From NCBI RefSeq assembly GCF_040500525.1, contig NZ_CP159403.1, positions 945,001-1,009,000 of the forward strand: a DNA stretch of 64,000 nucleotides, given 5' to 3'. Under the pieces are notes generated by a model. That model did no database searches and was not told the origin of the DNA. It saw only the letters and a program-made list of their open reading frames with translations. Below, in pieces: positions 17,673 through 28,888 of this stretch (the first letter of the stretch is position 1; each line of letters opens with the position of its first letter). The position numbers and the translations under genes were made by a program. This stretch comes from Azospirillum formosense (GTDB lineage: Bacteria > Pseudomonadota > Alphaproteobacteria > Azospirillales > Azospirillaceae).

Positions 17673-17722
17673 CCAAAGAAAAAAGGCCGGGACGGCGAAG
17701 CCTCCCGGCCCTTTTTCTTTGG
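17673..17722. terminator. bidirectional terminator between rimO and the CsaA gene
   Basis: CCAAAGAAAAA plus GGCCGGGA on the left pairs with TCCCGGCC plus CTTTTTCTTTGG on the right. It is GC-rich in the core, with A and T runs on the two flanks, so it can work in both directions. Confidence 0.85.
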
Positions 17723-17727
17723 TTCAC

Positions 17728-18063
17728 TCAGTACAGCCGGCCGCCGTTCGGCACGCCCTGCCCCGGCCCGACCAGCACGACCTCGCCCTCCGCATCGGGC
17801 AGGCCCAGGCACAGGACCTCGCTGGTGAAGGGGCCGATGCGCTTGGGCGGGAAATTCACCACACCCAGCACCTGCCGCCCCACCAGCTCGTCCGGCGTGT
17901 AGTGGCGGGTGATCTGGGCCGAACTGCGCCGGGTCCCGACCTCCGGTCCGAAATCGATGGTCAGCTTGTAGGCGGGCTTGCGCGCCTCCGGAAAAGGCTC
18001 CGCCACGGTGATGGTGCCGACGCGGATGTCCACCTTCAGGAAATCGTCGTAGCTGATGGTCAC
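17728..18063 (-). CDS. csaA: CsaA-like tRNA-binding/chaperone protein
   Basis: A 111-residue, single-domain OB-fold protein of the EMAP-II/Trbp111 family. Typical marks are [11 protein letters not shown] at the start, [21 protein letters not shown] in the middle and [20 protein letters not shown] near the end. CsaA of Bacillus binds tRNA and acts as a chaperone linked with protein export. The length fits the family. It is separated from the upstream phasin gene by that gene's terminator, so it is probably a single transcription unit. Confidence 0.88.
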   Translation of the reverse strand: MTISYDDFLKVDIRVGTITVAEPFPEARKPAYKLTIDFGPEVGTRRSSAQITRHYTPDELVGRQVLGVVNFPPKRIGPFTSEVLCLGLPDAEGEVVLVGPGQGVPNGGRLY

Positions 18064-18134
18064 GGGTCTTGCCTCTGCCCTGCTTCAATGGTCGCGGGAA
18101 AGGCTAGCACCGGCGACGCCGAAGCCGAAACGCG

Positions 18135-18162
18135 AAAGGGCCGCCCCGGTGGGCGGCCCCTT
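18135..18162 (-). terminator. terminator of the phasin gene
   Basis: On the minus strand AAGGGGCCGCCC and GGGCGGCCCTTT form a strong stem, followed by a modest T-containing tail. It lies 28 bp after the phasin stop. Confidence 0.6.
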
Positions 18163-18189
18163 GCAGCACGTCTCCAGCGGGAGAGGCGC

Positions 18190-18618
18190 TTACTTCTTGG
18201 CGATGGCGGCCTTGACCTCGTCCAGGCTCTCCGACACGCGCTTGGACAGCACGTCGGCGGCCTCGGTGTTGGACTTGGCGACCAGCTCGGCCAGTTCCTT
18301 GATGTTCGACAGGGCCTTCTCGAAGGCGACCTTGACCAGCTCGGCCTGCTTGGCGGCCTTCTCCTCCGGCGTGCCGGCGGCGGCGACCTGGTTCACATAG
18401 GTGCCGGCCTCCTCGACGGAGGAGCGGACGATCTCGGCCTGGCGGCGGAGAACGGCCTGCAGACCCTCGATCGCGAGCTGGTTGGCGGCGGTCACCGCCT
18501 CGATGTTCTTGCGCTGGCTCGCCAGGATCGACTCGACGTCGAGGCCGGGCACCTTGTAATCGCCCAGCATCTTGGACAGGTCGAATTCGAGGAACGGGTT
18601 ACCGGTCTGCTTGGCCAT
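18190..18618 (-). CDS. phasin family protein
   Basis: 142 residues from the ATG at 18618 (M-A-K-Q-T), preferred over an ATG three codons upstream because of the GGGGTGAG ribosome-binding site. The protein is almost wholly helical, with MLGDYKVPGLDVESILASQR and long amphipathic Ala/Glu/Lys-rich helices up to the end. This is the phasin_2 family, which coats polyhydroxyalkanoate granules and sets their number and size. No polymer synthase gene is in the window. Accumulation of polyhydroxybutyrate is known for Azospirillum-like bacteria. Confidence 0.85.
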   Translation of the reverse strand: MAKQTGNPFLEFDLSKMLGDYKVPGLDVESILASQRKNIEAVTAANQLAIEGLQAVLRRQAEIVRSSVEEAGTYVNQVAAAGTPEEKAAKQAELVKVAFEKALSNIKELAELVAKSNTEAADVLSKRVSESLDEVKAAIAKK

Positions 18619-18755
18619 GGTTCTCACCCCCGACGAAAGGATTCATTAGGCGTGCTGCGGCGCAGCAAACCTGTGGCGCGACTATGAAGATTGCCAAAAA
18701 GATAGTCAACGCCCTTGTGCGTCGCACCAGGGGCTACACTGCGTCCTACGGAACA

Positions 18756-19490
18756 TCAACCGGCGGACGCGCTTCCCGGTTCCCTGCCCGGTTCTCCGGC
18801 GCCCTGCGGCACGTCTTGCGGTTCGGAGGGAGAGGCGCGCCCGGATCTGCGGCGTAATGCCCCAGCCCAGCGTTCGGCCCGCCGCAGTTCGGAATCGAGC
18901 GCCGCCATGGTCCGCGACAGGTCGGCGCTGTCGTCGTCAAGGAAGACGCGCATGACCCGCGCCTGCACCGCCCCCAGCCCGGCCGCAAGGATGGCGCCGC
19001 CGCCGCGGTCGGCGTCCACCCCGGCGGCGCGCAGCATCCAGGCCATCGACCGCCCGAAGTGCCGGGAAAAGGCCAGCGCGGTCAGCGGCTCCCGCCGCAG
19101 GTCGCGGACGACCGAGCGCAGCCCGTCCCGGTAGGGGAGCAACGCGTCGTAGCGGCGCATCATCACGTCGAACAGCCGGTCGCGGGCGCTCTCGTCGGCA
19201 CCGGCCGGGGTGTCGTCGGAAAGGACCGCGGTGTCGGCGACCCGGGACACGGCGGCCAGCACGTCGGAGCGGGAGGGGAAACGGCGGTAGAAGACGCCGG
19301 GCGGCACCTCCGCCGCCCGCGCGATCGCCAGCAGGTCGGTGTTGCGCCACCCCTGACCGGCGGCGAGCCGCATCGCCGCGGCGGCCACCCGCCGGTCCAG
19401 CTCATCGGCGTTTCCCCCTTCCGCGGCGCGACCCGCGGAGTCGGGGGCTTCGGGATCGGTCTTCCAGCGGGTGTCGGCGGTGTCGTCCAT
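18756..19490 (-). CDS. TetR/AcrR-family transcriptional regulator
   Basis: 244 residues from ATG 19490. The N-terminal HTH spans about residues 30-80 (ELDRRVAAAAMRLAAGQGWR and IARAAEVPPGVFYRRFPSRSDVLAA). The remainder is a helical C-terminal domain resembling the COQ9/TetR group, and the Ala/Arg/Ser-rich tail is not conserved. It lies 56 bp downstream of the large membrane protein gene in the same direction and may be cotranscribed with it. Its target is unknown. Confidence 0.82.
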   Translation of the reverse strand: MDDTADTRWKTDPEAPDSAGRAAEGGNADELDRRVAAAAMRLAAGQGWRNTDLLAIARAAEVPPGVFYRRFPSRSDVLAAVSRVADTAVLSDDTPAGADESARDRLFDVMMRRYDALLPYRDGLRSVVRDLRREPLTALAFSRHFGRSMAWMLRAAGVDADRGGGAILAAGLGAVQARVMRVFLDDDSADLSRTMAALDSELRRAERWAGALRRRSGRASPSEPQDVPQGAGEPGREPGSASAG

Positions 19491-19546
19491 GGGGTCGAAC
19501 CTCGTGGTCAGCCTGTCCCCATGATGTGGGACGCCCGCGCCGCACC

Positions 19547-21193
19547 TCAACCGGGGCGGCAGAAGGGGAAGGGCTCGACGCGCTTCATATAGGTGGGAAT
19601 CCAGCCGCACTGGCCGGCGGGGTTGGGCAGGCGGATGGCCTCGATGGCCGGCCAGACCTGGGCGACCACCACCACCAGCGCCACCACGCCGACGATCCAG
19701 CGCCGTGTCCGGACGCGGTCCAGCAGGCCGGGCAGGCGCAGCAGCACCCAGGCCGCGGCGAGCCCCATCAGCGGGTCGGTGTAGGCGGCGTAGGCCCGCT
19801 GGAAACCGCGCAGGGAGAACAGCGTCTCCAGCCCCCAGGCGACCAGCAGCAGAAGCGCCGCCTGGGCCGCGGCCGCCCGCTCCCCCCGGCGCCACAGGAC
19901 GATGCAGCCGCCGATGATGAACCACTCCACCACGACGGTCTGCGGGATGTTGTCGGGGTGGAGGACGATGGTGCGGATCGCCAGCGTGCGCCAAAGCCCC
20001 TTCGCCAGCAGCGTCACCAGCCCGTCGGAGAGCACCTGCTCCTGGCCCTGGAGCGCCGCCTGATGCTTCCAGGTGGTGAAGACGAACATGTGCTCGATCA
20101 GGTTGGCGACGGCGATCACGTTCTGCTCATGGGGGCGGATCGTCAGGGCCAGCACGCCGAGCGCCAGCCCGAGCGCGACCGCCGCCATGGCCGCCACCGC
20201 GTAGGACAGGCGCACCCGCCACACCGCCGCGTAGACGGCCATGCCCAGGAAGACCCAGCCGATGATGATCCCCTGATAGACCCCCGACAGACCGCCGCCG
20301 ACCGGGCGGTAGGGGTAGAGCGACTGGCCGGCGCCGGCGATGCCGTGCTGGATCAGGGCCGCCGCCGGCAGCGCCGCGATCCCCGCCGCCAGCACCAGAA
20401 TTCCGGCGGCGATCCAACGCGGTCCGCCCTGCCCCACGAAGCGCCCCCCGAAGGCCAGCGCGATGACCGGAATGCCCAGCGCCAGGAAGATCGCCTGGAT
20501 CTTCGTCACCACCGCCAGCCCGGCCAGCAGGCCGGCCAGCCCGAGCAGCAGAAGGGGCCGCCAGCCCGGCGCGGCGCGGACGGCGACCAGCACGAGAAGA
20601 AGCGCCGTCACCACGAAGGAGGCCGACAGCAGGTCGGTGCGCATCTGCCGCGCCTGGGTGGACAGGCCGATGCCGAAAGCCATCACCACGGCGGCCAGGA
20701 AGGCCACCCGCCGGTCCCCGACCAGCGCGCGGACGAGGATGGCGTAGACCAGCGCGAAGACGGTCGTGACGAGGATGGAGAGCGCCCGCCCGGCCTCCAC
20801 GAGATTCTGCCAGGCCGCGTTGTAGGCGGCGGTGTCGGCGGCGGGCGGCAGGCCGGACAGGGTGATGACCGGCATCAGCCCCAAAGCGTGCAGCAGCCGG
20901 TACCAGACCTCGATCACCAGGAAGTAGGTGTAGCCGGGATGGTCGAAATACTCCTGGGGCAATCCCTCGCTGAACAGCAGCCCATGGTAGGCCAGCACCA
21001 GATCCTGGTCGGCGTGCGACCAGTAGGGGGTGCGGAAGCCGATCGCCAGAGCCGACGCCACCATCACCGCCGCCAGCGCCGCGCACAGCCCCCACCAGGG
21101 CCAGCGGTCCAGCAGGCCGGCCCCGGTCATCCCGGTGGTGCGGTTGGTCATGCCCCTATGGGGCGCGGCGGCGCCGCGGTCGAGTGATGACAT
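19547..21193 (-). CDS. polytopic membrane protein, GT-C-glycosyltransferase-like
   Basis: 548 residues with about eleven or twelve predicted membrane helices. The large first outer loop holds YWSHADQDLVLAYHGLLFSE and then EYFDHPGYTYFLVIEVWYR. Asp-His in a first periplasmic loop and the long C-terminal loop are the layout of GT-C enzymes (ArnT/PMT type), which use lipid-linked sugars. The C-terminus ends with a Cys-containing soluble segment (CGWIPTYMKRVEPFPFC). No substrate can be named. It is divergent from hflX and upstream of the TetR gene. Confidence 0.6.
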   Translation of the reverse strand: MSSLDRGAAAPHRGMTNRTTGMTGAGLLDRWPWWGLCAALAAVMVASALAIGFRTPYWSHADQDLVLAYHGLLFSEGLPQEYFDHPGYTYFLVIEVWYRLLHALGLMPVITLSGLPPAADTAAYNAAWQNLVEAGRALSILVTTVFALVYAILVRALVGDRRVAFLAAVVMAFGIGLSTQARQMRTDLLSASFVVTALLLVLVAVRAAPGWRPLLLLGLAGLLAGLAVVTKIQAIFLALGIPVIALAFGGRFVGQGGPRWIAAGILVLAAGIAALPAAALIQHGIAGAGQSLYPYRPVGGGLSGVYQGIIIGWVFLGMAVYAAVWRVRLSYAVAAMAAVALGLALGVLALTIRPHEQNVIAVANLIEHMFVFTTWKHQAALQGQEQVLSDGLVTLLAKGLWRTLAIRTIVLHPDNIPQTVVVEWFIIGGCIVLWRRGERAAAAQAALLLLVAWGLETLFSLRGFQRAYAAYTDPLMGLAAAWVLLRLPGLLDRVRTRRWIVGVVALVVVVAQVWPAIEAIRLPNPAGQCGWIPTYMKRVEPFPFCRPG

Positions 21194-21339
21194 GATCGGA
21201 GTATGTCCACAGGTTACACGCCAGCGGTTTGTGCACGATTCCGGACGGTTTTGGAACCGCGGCGGCGGCGGGCTGTTTTTTGCGGACCTGCAACTCTTGA
21301 TCGATCAATCCCTTCGCCAATAGGAACGGTGCCAGCCCG

Positions 21340-22761
<1,422 letters not shown>

Positions 22762-22803
22762 GGGGAAAACCGACCTCTTTCGGCGCTCCGCCTCGGATGG
22801 TTT

Positions 22804-22828
22804 GAAACCACCGCCGCTCTCCTGCGTT
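22804..22828 (+). promoter_or_regulatory. weak EcfG-like promoter candidate
   Basis: GAAAC (22804-22808), sixteen bases, then CGTT (22825-22828): one mismatch to GGAAC-N16/17-CGTT. It lies 57 bp before the DUF2934 gene. Given the single mismatch, this may be chance. Confidence 0.3.
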
Positions 22829-22885
22829 GTGACGGGAAGGCCGGTCCGCGACCCCGACCCGCCATGACCAGGAGGAGGCAGCCCC

Positions 22886-23332
22886 ATGACTGAAAAGCCG
22901 GGCCAGGATCGGGCCGAGCGCGTGCGCCGGCGTGCCCACGACATCTGGGAACGTGAAGGCCGTCCCGAGGGCCGCCACGACGAGCATTGGGCCCAGGCCG
23001 AGGCCGAGGTCGACGACGAGATCCGGGCCGAACGGCAGAGCGAGGACACCGAAAGCAGCGCGCCGGATGCACCGCCGGCACGGCGCCCCAAGGCGACCGC
23101 CGCGAAGGCGACCGCCACAAAGGCCAAGCCGGAGCCAAAAGCCTCCCGCGAAGCCGCTCCCAAGGCCGGCCGGGGCGGCGGCACGCGGGCGGCGGCGGAG
23201 AATCTGTCGGCGGTGGCCGCCGGACGGACGGAGCAGACCGGCACCACCAAGACCGGTGGACAGATCTCGCGCGGCGGTGCGTCCAGCGGAAAACCCGGGA
23301 AGGCGTCGCGCCGGGACGCCTCGCGCGGTTGA
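22886..23332 (+). CDS. DUF2934 domain-containing protein
   Basis: 148 residues with GGAGGAGG before the ATG. The N-terminal DUF2934 domain (about 10-50) has RVRRRAHDIWEREGRPEGRH followed by DEHWAQAEAEV. The rest is a low-complexity Ala/Lys/Gly-rich tail with lysine- and proline-containing repeats (ATAAKATATKAK), probably disordered and basic. DUF2934 proteins are small, of unknown function and often stress-induced. A second DUF2934 domain is fused to the FlaF-like protein at 1425-1967. Confidence 0.75.
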   Translation: MTEKPGQDRAERVRRRAHDIWEREGRPEGRHDEHWAQAEAEVDDEIRAERQSEDTESSAPDAPPARRPKATAAKATATKAKPEPKASREAAPKAGRGGGTRAAAENLSAVAAGRTEQTGTTKTGGQISRGGASSGKPGKASRRDASRG

Positions 23333-23499
23333 GGGAACGGGGACGCCCTCCATCCCCCTGCCGCGCAGACCACCCATGCCCCATATGCCGGAAAATGGAG
23401 TGTGAAAGGGAACGAGAGGTCTGGTTTCCGCCCTTCGGGATTGCTAGTGTTGCTGCCCCTGCGCATCCGCACGCAATGTTCGATCCCTGAGGTAGAGAC

Positions 23500-25365
23500 A
23501 TGCCGCATTATCGCTCCCGCACTTCCACGCACGGCCGCAACATGGCGGGCGCCCGCGGCCTGTGGCGCGCGACGGGCATGAAGGACGGCGATTTCGGCAA
23601 GCCGATCATCGCGATTGCCAACTCCTTCACCCAGTTCGTGCCGGGGCACGTCCACCTGAAGGATCTGGGCCAGCTCGTCGCGCGCGAGATCGAGAAGGCC
23701 GGCGGCGTCGCCAAGGAATTCAACACCATCGCGGTGGACGACGGCATCGCCATGGGCCACGACGGCATGCTCTACAGCCTGCCCTCGCGCGAGCTGATCG
23801 CCGACGCCGTCGAGTATATGGTGAACGCCCACTGCGCCGACGCGCTGGTCTGCATCTCCAACTGCGACAAGATCACCCCCGGCATGCTGATGGCGGCCAT
23901 GCGGCTGAACATCCCGGCGGTCTTCGTGTCGGGCGGTCCGATGGAGGCCGGCAAGGTCAACTGGCGCGGCAAGACCAAGGCCGTGGACCTGATCGACGCC
24001 ATGGTCGCCGCCGCCGACCCGACGGTGACCGACGAGGAGGCGGCGGTCATGGAGCGTGGCTCCTGCCCGACCTGCGGCTCCTGCTCCGGCATGTTCACCG
24101 CCAATTCCATGAACTGCCTGACCGAGGCGCTGGGCCTCTCGCTGCCCGGCAACGGCACCATCCTGGCGACCCACGCCGACCGCAAGGAGCTGTTCCTGGC
24201 CGCCGGCCGCATGGCGGTGGAGCTGTGCCGCCGCTGGTACCAGGAGGAGGACGCCACCGCCCTGCCCCGCGGCATCGCCACCTTCGAGGCGTTCGAGAAC
24301 GCCATGACGCTCGACATCGCCATGGGCGGCTCCACCAACACGGTGCTGCACCTGCTGGCCGCCGCGCAGGAGGGCCAGGTGCCCTTCACCATGGCCGACA
24401 TCGACCGGCTGTCGCGCCGCGTGCCGAACGTCTGCAAGGTCGCCCCGGCGGTGTCCGACGTCCACATCGAGGACGTGCACAAGGCCGGCGGCATCTTCGG
24501 CATTCTGGGCGAACTCGACCGCGGCGGCCTGCTGAACCGCGACGTCGCGACCGTCCACGCCAAGACGCTGGGCGAGGCGCTGGACCGCTGGGACGTCAAG
24601 CGCACCCAGGACGAGGGCGTCCACACCATGTTCAAGGCCGCCCCCGGCGGCATCCCGACGACCATCGCCTTCAGCCAGGAGAAGCGCTGGCCGGACCTGG
24701 ACCTCGACCGCGACAAGGGCGTCATCCGCTCGGTCGACAGCGCCTTCAGCAAGGACGGCGGCCTCGCCGTGCTGTTCGGCAACATCGCCGAGAAGGGCTG
24801 CATCGTGAAGACGGCGGGCGTCGATGCCTCCAACCTCGTCTTCGCCGGCCCGGCCCGCGTCTTTGAAAGCCAGGACGCGGCGGTCGAGGCCATCCTGGGC
24901 GACACCGTCAAGGCCGGCGAGGTGGTCGTCATCCGTTACGAAGGCCCGCGCGGCGGCCCCGGCATGCAGGAGATGCTCTACCCGACCAGCTACCTGAAGT
25001 CGAAGGGGCTGGGCAAGGCCTGCGCCCTGGTCACCGACGGCCGCTTCTCGGGCGGAACCTCGGGTCTGTCGATCGGCCACGCTTCGCCGGAAGCGGCGCA
25101 GGGCGGGGCCATCGGCCTCGTCCGGGACGGCGACCGGATCGAGATCGACATCCCCAACCGCAAGATCAACCTCGCCGTGTCCGAGGAAGAGCTGCAAAGC
25201 CGCCGCGACGCCGAGAACGCCAAGGGCGCCGATGCCTGGAAGCCGGCCAACCGCAACCGCGTCGTCTCGCCGGCTCTGCGCGCCTACGCCGCCCTGACCA
25301 CCAGCGCCGACCGCGGCGCGGTCCGTGACGTGTCGCAGGTCGAAGGCATCGCCGTGAAACGCTGA
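23500..25365 (+). CDS. ilvD: dihydroxy-acid dehydratase
   Basis: A 621-residue Fe-S enzyme of valine, leucine and isoleucine synthesis that dehydrates 2,3-dihydroxy acids to 2-oxo acids. Cluster ligand cysteines are Cys122 (SNCDKITPG) and Cys195 ([18 protein letters not shown]). The C-terminal [17 protein letters not shown] motif is intact. The length and the start ([19 protein letters not shown]) match the family. It is a stand-alone gene; the 167 bp upstream has no attenuator-like leader that I can see, and a strong hairpin follows at 25450-25479. Confidence 0.96.
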   Translation: MPHYRSRTSTHGRNMAGARGLWRATGMKDGDFGKPIIAIANSFTQFVPGHVHLKDLGQLVAREIEKAGGVAKEFNTIAVDDGIAMGHDGMLYSLPSRELIADAVEYMVNAHCADALVCISNCDKITPGMLMAAMRLNIPAVFVSGGPMEAGKVNWRGKTKAVDLIDAMVAAADPTVTDEEAAVMERGSCPTCGSCSGMFTANSMNCLTEALGLSLPGNGTILATHADRKELFLAAGRMAVELCRRWYQEEDATALPRGIATFEAFENAMTLDIAMGGSTNTVLHLLAAAQEGQVPFTMADIDRLSRRVPNVCKVAPAVSDVHIEDVHKAGGIFGILGELDRGGLLNRDVATVHAKTLGEALDRWDVKRTQDEGVHTMFKAAPGGIPTTIAFSQEKRWPDLDLDRDKGVIRSVDSAFSKDGGLAVLFGNIAEKGCIVKTAGVDASNLVFAGPARVFESQDAAVEAILGDTVKAGEVVVIRYEGPRGGPGMQEMLYPTSYLKSKGLGKACALVTDGRFSGGTSGLSIGHASPEAAQGGAIGLVRDGDRIEIDIPNRKINLAVSEEELQSRRDAENAKGADAWKPANRNRVVSPALRAYAALTTSADRGAVRDVSQVEGIAVKR

Positions 25366-25449
25366 CGCGGCGCCGAAAGTGCAGCCGAAGGACCCCGCTC
25401 CTTCCGGCTGAGACTTCCGGAAAGGTTGTGAGCACACCCCACAGCAACG

Positions 25450-25479
25450 AACGGCACCGCGGCAATCCACGGTGCCGTT
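25450..25479 (+). terminator. terminator of ilvD
   Basis: AACGGCACCG (25450-25459) and CGGTGCCGTT (25470-25479) form a perfect 10-bp stem, followed by TCGCTTT. It lies 85 bp after the ilvD stop and argues against any start of the next gene before this point. Confidence 0.7.
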
Positions 25480-25658
25480 TCGCTTTGCGGGGGCAACGGG
25501 CGGCGGAAGGGCATGCGGCAGTATGTCTCCGATCCCCCCGCACTATCACCGAAAGAAGCGCAGGCTTTCGATCGCGAAATCTGTCATTGTCCTTGGGCAT
25601 GCGCCGGCATGCCGGAACGGAACGCGCGGTCCGTAAGATCAACACCACGGGGAAGCCG

Positions 25659-27674
25659 ATGGCGCGGCCGCGGTCCGTCGTCCGGGAGGATGCCGAAGCG
25701 ACACCCTCGGGTGCCGCGTTCCGGCGCGCGCTGGCGGACATCGCGGATGCCCTGCGCCGCGCCGAGGAAGGCATCGGTTCCATCCTGGCCGTGACCGCGG
25801 CGGCGGAGGCCGGCCGCCTGATCGCCGCCCTCGTCCACAGCCCCGCCGCGGCCGGATTCAGCGTCCTGCGCTGGCCGCAATCGCTTCTGCCACCGCTGGG
25901 CGGACCCGACGATCTCGAAGCCGTGGCCCTCAGCCTCCTGCCTTTGGCCGACGGCCACCCGGACGAGGCCCGTCGCAACATCGCCCTGACCGCCGAGCGC
26001 GGCGGCGGCGAACTGGCCGGAGCGGCGGTGCGCGGCCTGCTGGGCCTGCCGTCGCACCAACCGCTCTGGCTGGGGCTCGACGGCGCGCAAAGGGCGGATT
26101 TCCAGGTGGAGGGGCTGGCCGCCACCATGCTGGACCTCTGCTACGAACGCCCGGTCCTGGTCGTTGTGGAGAATGCCCAGTGGGCACGCGGCTTGACGGT
26201 GCCGCTGCTCAACGCTCTGGCCAACGCCGTCGAGGACGCTCGGCTGTGCTTGATCGCCATCCGCTCACCGGCGTCCTGCGTGCGGCCCGGCGGATGGACG
26301 CCCCCCGTCACGGCACGGCGCCTGCTCCTGCCGGAAGCGGATGGCGGCCCAGCAGACGGCGGCCCAGCGGGCGCGGGCACGGAAGCCGATGATCCGGCGC
26401 CGCACGCCGCCTTGTTGGAGGCGCTGCGCCGGGACCGGCGGCCGGAACGGATCGAGTGGATGGCCCATCACGCGCCACTGGCCGGGGAATGGGCTCTGGC
26501 CTGCGCCTGCGCGCGTCACGCCGGACGGCGGGCGGAGGCGGACTGCCGTCCCGCCGACGCCGTCCGTCTTTACATGGCCGCGCTGTCCGCGCTGGACCGC
26601 TTGCCCGCGACGCGGCGGCACGCGCAACGCCGCATCGATCTGTGGACCGCCTTGGCGCGCACCCAAGCCCCAGCGGACGGCAGCGCGATCAAGGCGGCGG
26701 AGAGGGCCCATGCGCTCGCCGAGGATCTTGGCGACCCGATGCGCACCGCGCGCGCGCTGTCGATTCTGGCAACCCTGCGCTGGGTCGGCGGCAACCTGCC
26801 GGCGGCCCGGCGGACCGGCCTGCGGGCTTTGCGGATCTGGCGGCACACCAGGAGCCCCAGGCAGCAGGTCCAAACGCTCGTCAATCTCGGCCGTGGCTTG
26901 ACCGAAGCGGGCCGCTTCCGCCACGCCGACACCGTCCTGCGCGCCGCTGCCGACCTGATCGCCGACTTGCCCGACGACCCGGCGCACCGGCGGGAGACGC
27001 GCCATCTCCACGGCCCGATCGCTCTGGCTCCAGTGTGCATCGCCGCGCACCGGGCGCGCTGCCGGGCGGAACTGGGCGATCCGCAGGAGGCTACGCGGCT
27101 GGCCCATGCAGCGCTTGCCCAGGCGGAGGACGGCGGCCACGCCGCGTCACGCGCCATGGCCTGTCTGCATGTCGGCTGGGCCGCCTTGACCGCACAGCGC
27201 TACGCCGTGGCGGTGGAGCCCCTGAAGCGGGCCGTCGCCATCACCGAGACGATCCGTCTGCACGCCTGCCAGCCGCTCGTCCTCGGGGCTTTGGGCTACG
27301 CGCTGGCCCGCACGGGGGCGCTCAACGACGGGGCGTCCCTGCTGCTGGGCAGCCGGGAGCATGCCCGGATGCTCGGCATCCGACGCCATGAGCCGCAGAT
27401 CCTCATCTGGATCGCCGAGGCCGCCCTGCTGTCCGGCCAGCCGGATGACACCGTCCGCAACGCCCGCGACGCCGCCGAAAAGGCCGCGGGCGCCGGTCAG
27501 GCCGGCGACGAGGCCTGGGCACGACTTGCGCTGGCCCGCGGACTGGCCGCGCAGGGAAACGCCGCCGCGGCCCGGCACTCCCTGGAGGAGGCCGCCCGCA
27601 TCGCCACGCGGCGCTCAATGGCGCCGGTGCTGGCGCAATGCGCCGATCTGCGCAAGACCGCAACGGCCGGGTGA
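25659..27674 (+). CDS. TPR-rich protein with degenerate STAND-like ATPase region
   Basis: About 671 residues from ATG 25659 (GGGGAAG before it). The same frame is open from 25428, but that start would place the ilvD terminator inside the gene. The first 300 residues follow the layout of signalling ATPases: EEGIGSILAVTAAAEAGRLI sits where the P loop should be but lacks G-K-S/T, and PVLVVVENAQWARGLTVPLL is a Walker-B-like segment. From about 340 to the end there are helical repeats of TPR type (ALSILATLRWVGGNLPAARR, QTLVNLGRGLTEAGRFRHAD). No HTH or cyclase domain is seen. Possibly an inactive scaffold or sensor; it precedes a histidine kinase gene. Confidence 0.55.
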   Translation: MARPRSVVREDAEATPSGAAFRRALADIADALRRAEEGIGSILAVTAAAEAGRLIAALVHSPAAAGFSVLRWPQSLLPPLGGPDDLEAVALSLLPLADGHPDEARRNIALTAERGGGELAGAAVRGLLGLPSHQPLWLGLDGAQRADFQVEGLAATMLDLCYERPVLVVVENAQWARGLTVPLLNALANAVEDARLCLIAIRSPASCVRPGGWTPPVTARRLLLPEADGGPADGGPAGAGTEADDPAPHAALLEALRRDRRPERIEWMAHHAPLAGEWALACACARHAGRRAEADCRPADAVRLYMAALSALDRLPATRRHAQRRIDLWTALARTQAPADGSAIKAAERAHALAEDLGDPMRTARALSILATLRWVGGNLPAARRTGLRALRIWRHTRSPRQQVQTLVNLGRGLTEAGRFRHADTVLRAAADLIADLPDDPAHRRETRHLHGPIALAPVCIAAHRARCRAELGDPQEATRLAHAALAQAEDGGHAASRAMACLHVGWAALTAQRYAVAVEPLKRAVAITETIRLHACQPLVLGALGYALARTGALNDGASLLLGSREHARMLGIRRHEPQILIWIAEAALLSGQPDDTVRNARDAAEKAAGAGQAGDEAWARLALARGLAAQGNAAAARHSLEEAARIATRRSMAPVLAQCADLRKTATAG

Positions 27675-27839
27675 AGTCCCGCCGCCAAGCGCTGGACAAA
27701 CGCCACGAAGATCGAACTTAATTTGCCAAGCACCCGCATAAAAGGCGGTGCGTTCGCATACGAATCTCCATATCGTAGACGCTCTTCCCCGCGGACGGCA
27801 TCGTCCGTTCCCTGCTTTCGAAACGGACGACCGCCGCCT

Positions 27840-28841
27840 ATGACTCTTGCGCAGCTCTCCCGATTGCGCGGGCACAAGGGTTTGGGGTTCATGTTCGCGT
27901 TGGCGGCCTTTGCCGTCGCCTTGGTCGCGCGCCTTGCCTTGGACGACCGGTTGCCGGCGGGGTTTCCCTTCCTGACCTTCTTCCCGGCGGTCATCGTCAC
28001 CACCTTCCTCGCCGGGCTGTGGCCGGGCATCCTGACAGCTCTGCTGAGCGGGATGGCCTCCTGGTACTTCTTCCTCGGCCCCAACCAATCGCTCGACCTC
28101 GCTCCCGGCAGCGCGCTGGCTCTGGGCTTCTTCGCGCTGGTCGTGGCGGTGGACATCGCCGTGATCCACATCATGAACGTGGCGCTGGAGCGGCTGGCGG
28201 AGGAGCGCAACCGCAGCGCCCGCCTGACGCAGCAGAGCCAGGTGATGTTCAGCGAGCTTCAGCACCGCGTCTCGAACAACCTTCAGCTCGCCTCGTCGCT
28301 GATCGCGATCCAGAAGTCCAAGGTGAAGGACCCCGAAGCCCGCCGCGCGCTGGAGGAGGCCGCCGGACGGCTGTCGACGCTCGGCCGCCTGCACCGCCGG
28401 CTCCACGCGCCCCATGACGGGCCGATGGACATGGAGCCGTTCCTGCGCGAGTTGTGCCAGGACATCCTCAAGACGTCCGGGGCGGAGCGGATCGACTGCA
28501 CGGTCAGCGCCGCCGAATCCGATCTGTCGCCGGACACCCTGATCCCGCTCGCCCTCATCCTCGCCGAACTGGTCAGCAACGCCCTGGAGCACGGCTTCCC
28601 CAACGGCGAGGCCGGACGGATCGGCGTCGACCTGCAAGCGGGCGGCGGGGAGTTGGTTCTGACCGTGTGCGACAACGGGGCGGGCCTGCCCGAGGGCTTC
28701 ACCCTGACCCGTCCCTCCAGTCTCGGCCTGAAGATCGTCAGTTCGCTGGCGGCCCAGATCGGGGCGACCTTCAGCATGACCGGGTCGCGCGGACAGGGCA
28801 CCACGGCCCGGCTGGTTCTGTCCCAGACCACCCCGTCCTGA
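27840..28841 (+). CDS. membrane sensor histidine kinase (DUF4118 + HisKA_2)
   Basis: 333 residues from ATG 27840. The N-terminus is a DUF4118-type sensor of three or four short membrane helices (about 18-115: FFPAVIVTTFLAGLWPGI, ASWYFFLGPNQSL), as in KdpD-like and LOV-type kinases. Next come the HisKA_2 box SELQHRVSNNLQLASSLI (phosphoacceptor His142) and an HATPase domain with LILAELVSNALEHGFPNGE and CDNGAGLPEGF. Such kinases often feed the PhyR-EcfG general stress pathway. No response regulator is adjacent, and the role here is inferred from family only. Confidence 0.85.
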   Translation: MTLAQLSRLRGHKGLGFMFALAAFAVALVARLALDDRLPAGFPFLTFFPAVIVTTFLAGLWPGILTALLSGMASWYFFLGPNQSLDLAPGSALALGFFALVVAVDIAVIHIMNVALERLAEERNRSARLTQQSQVMFSELQHRVSNNLQLASSLIAIQKSKVKDPEARRALEEAAGRLSTLGRLHRRLHAPHDGPMDMEPFLRELCQDILKTSGAERIDCTVSAAESDLSPDTLIPLALILAELVSNALEHGFPNGEAGRIGVDLQAGGGELVLTVCDNGAGLPEGFTLTRPSSLGLKIVSSLAAQIGATFSMTGSRGQGTTARLVLSQTTPS

Positions 28842-28888
28842 CGGGCGCCGGTGGACAGCGGCGCGGCAATTGGGCAAAAGTCGCGCCC

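Noticed and set aside
18756..19994. A 412-codon frame for the TetR gene
   Set aside because: The extra N-terminal part is antisense-frame sequence within the membrane protein gene; the HTH starts only after the ATG at 19490.
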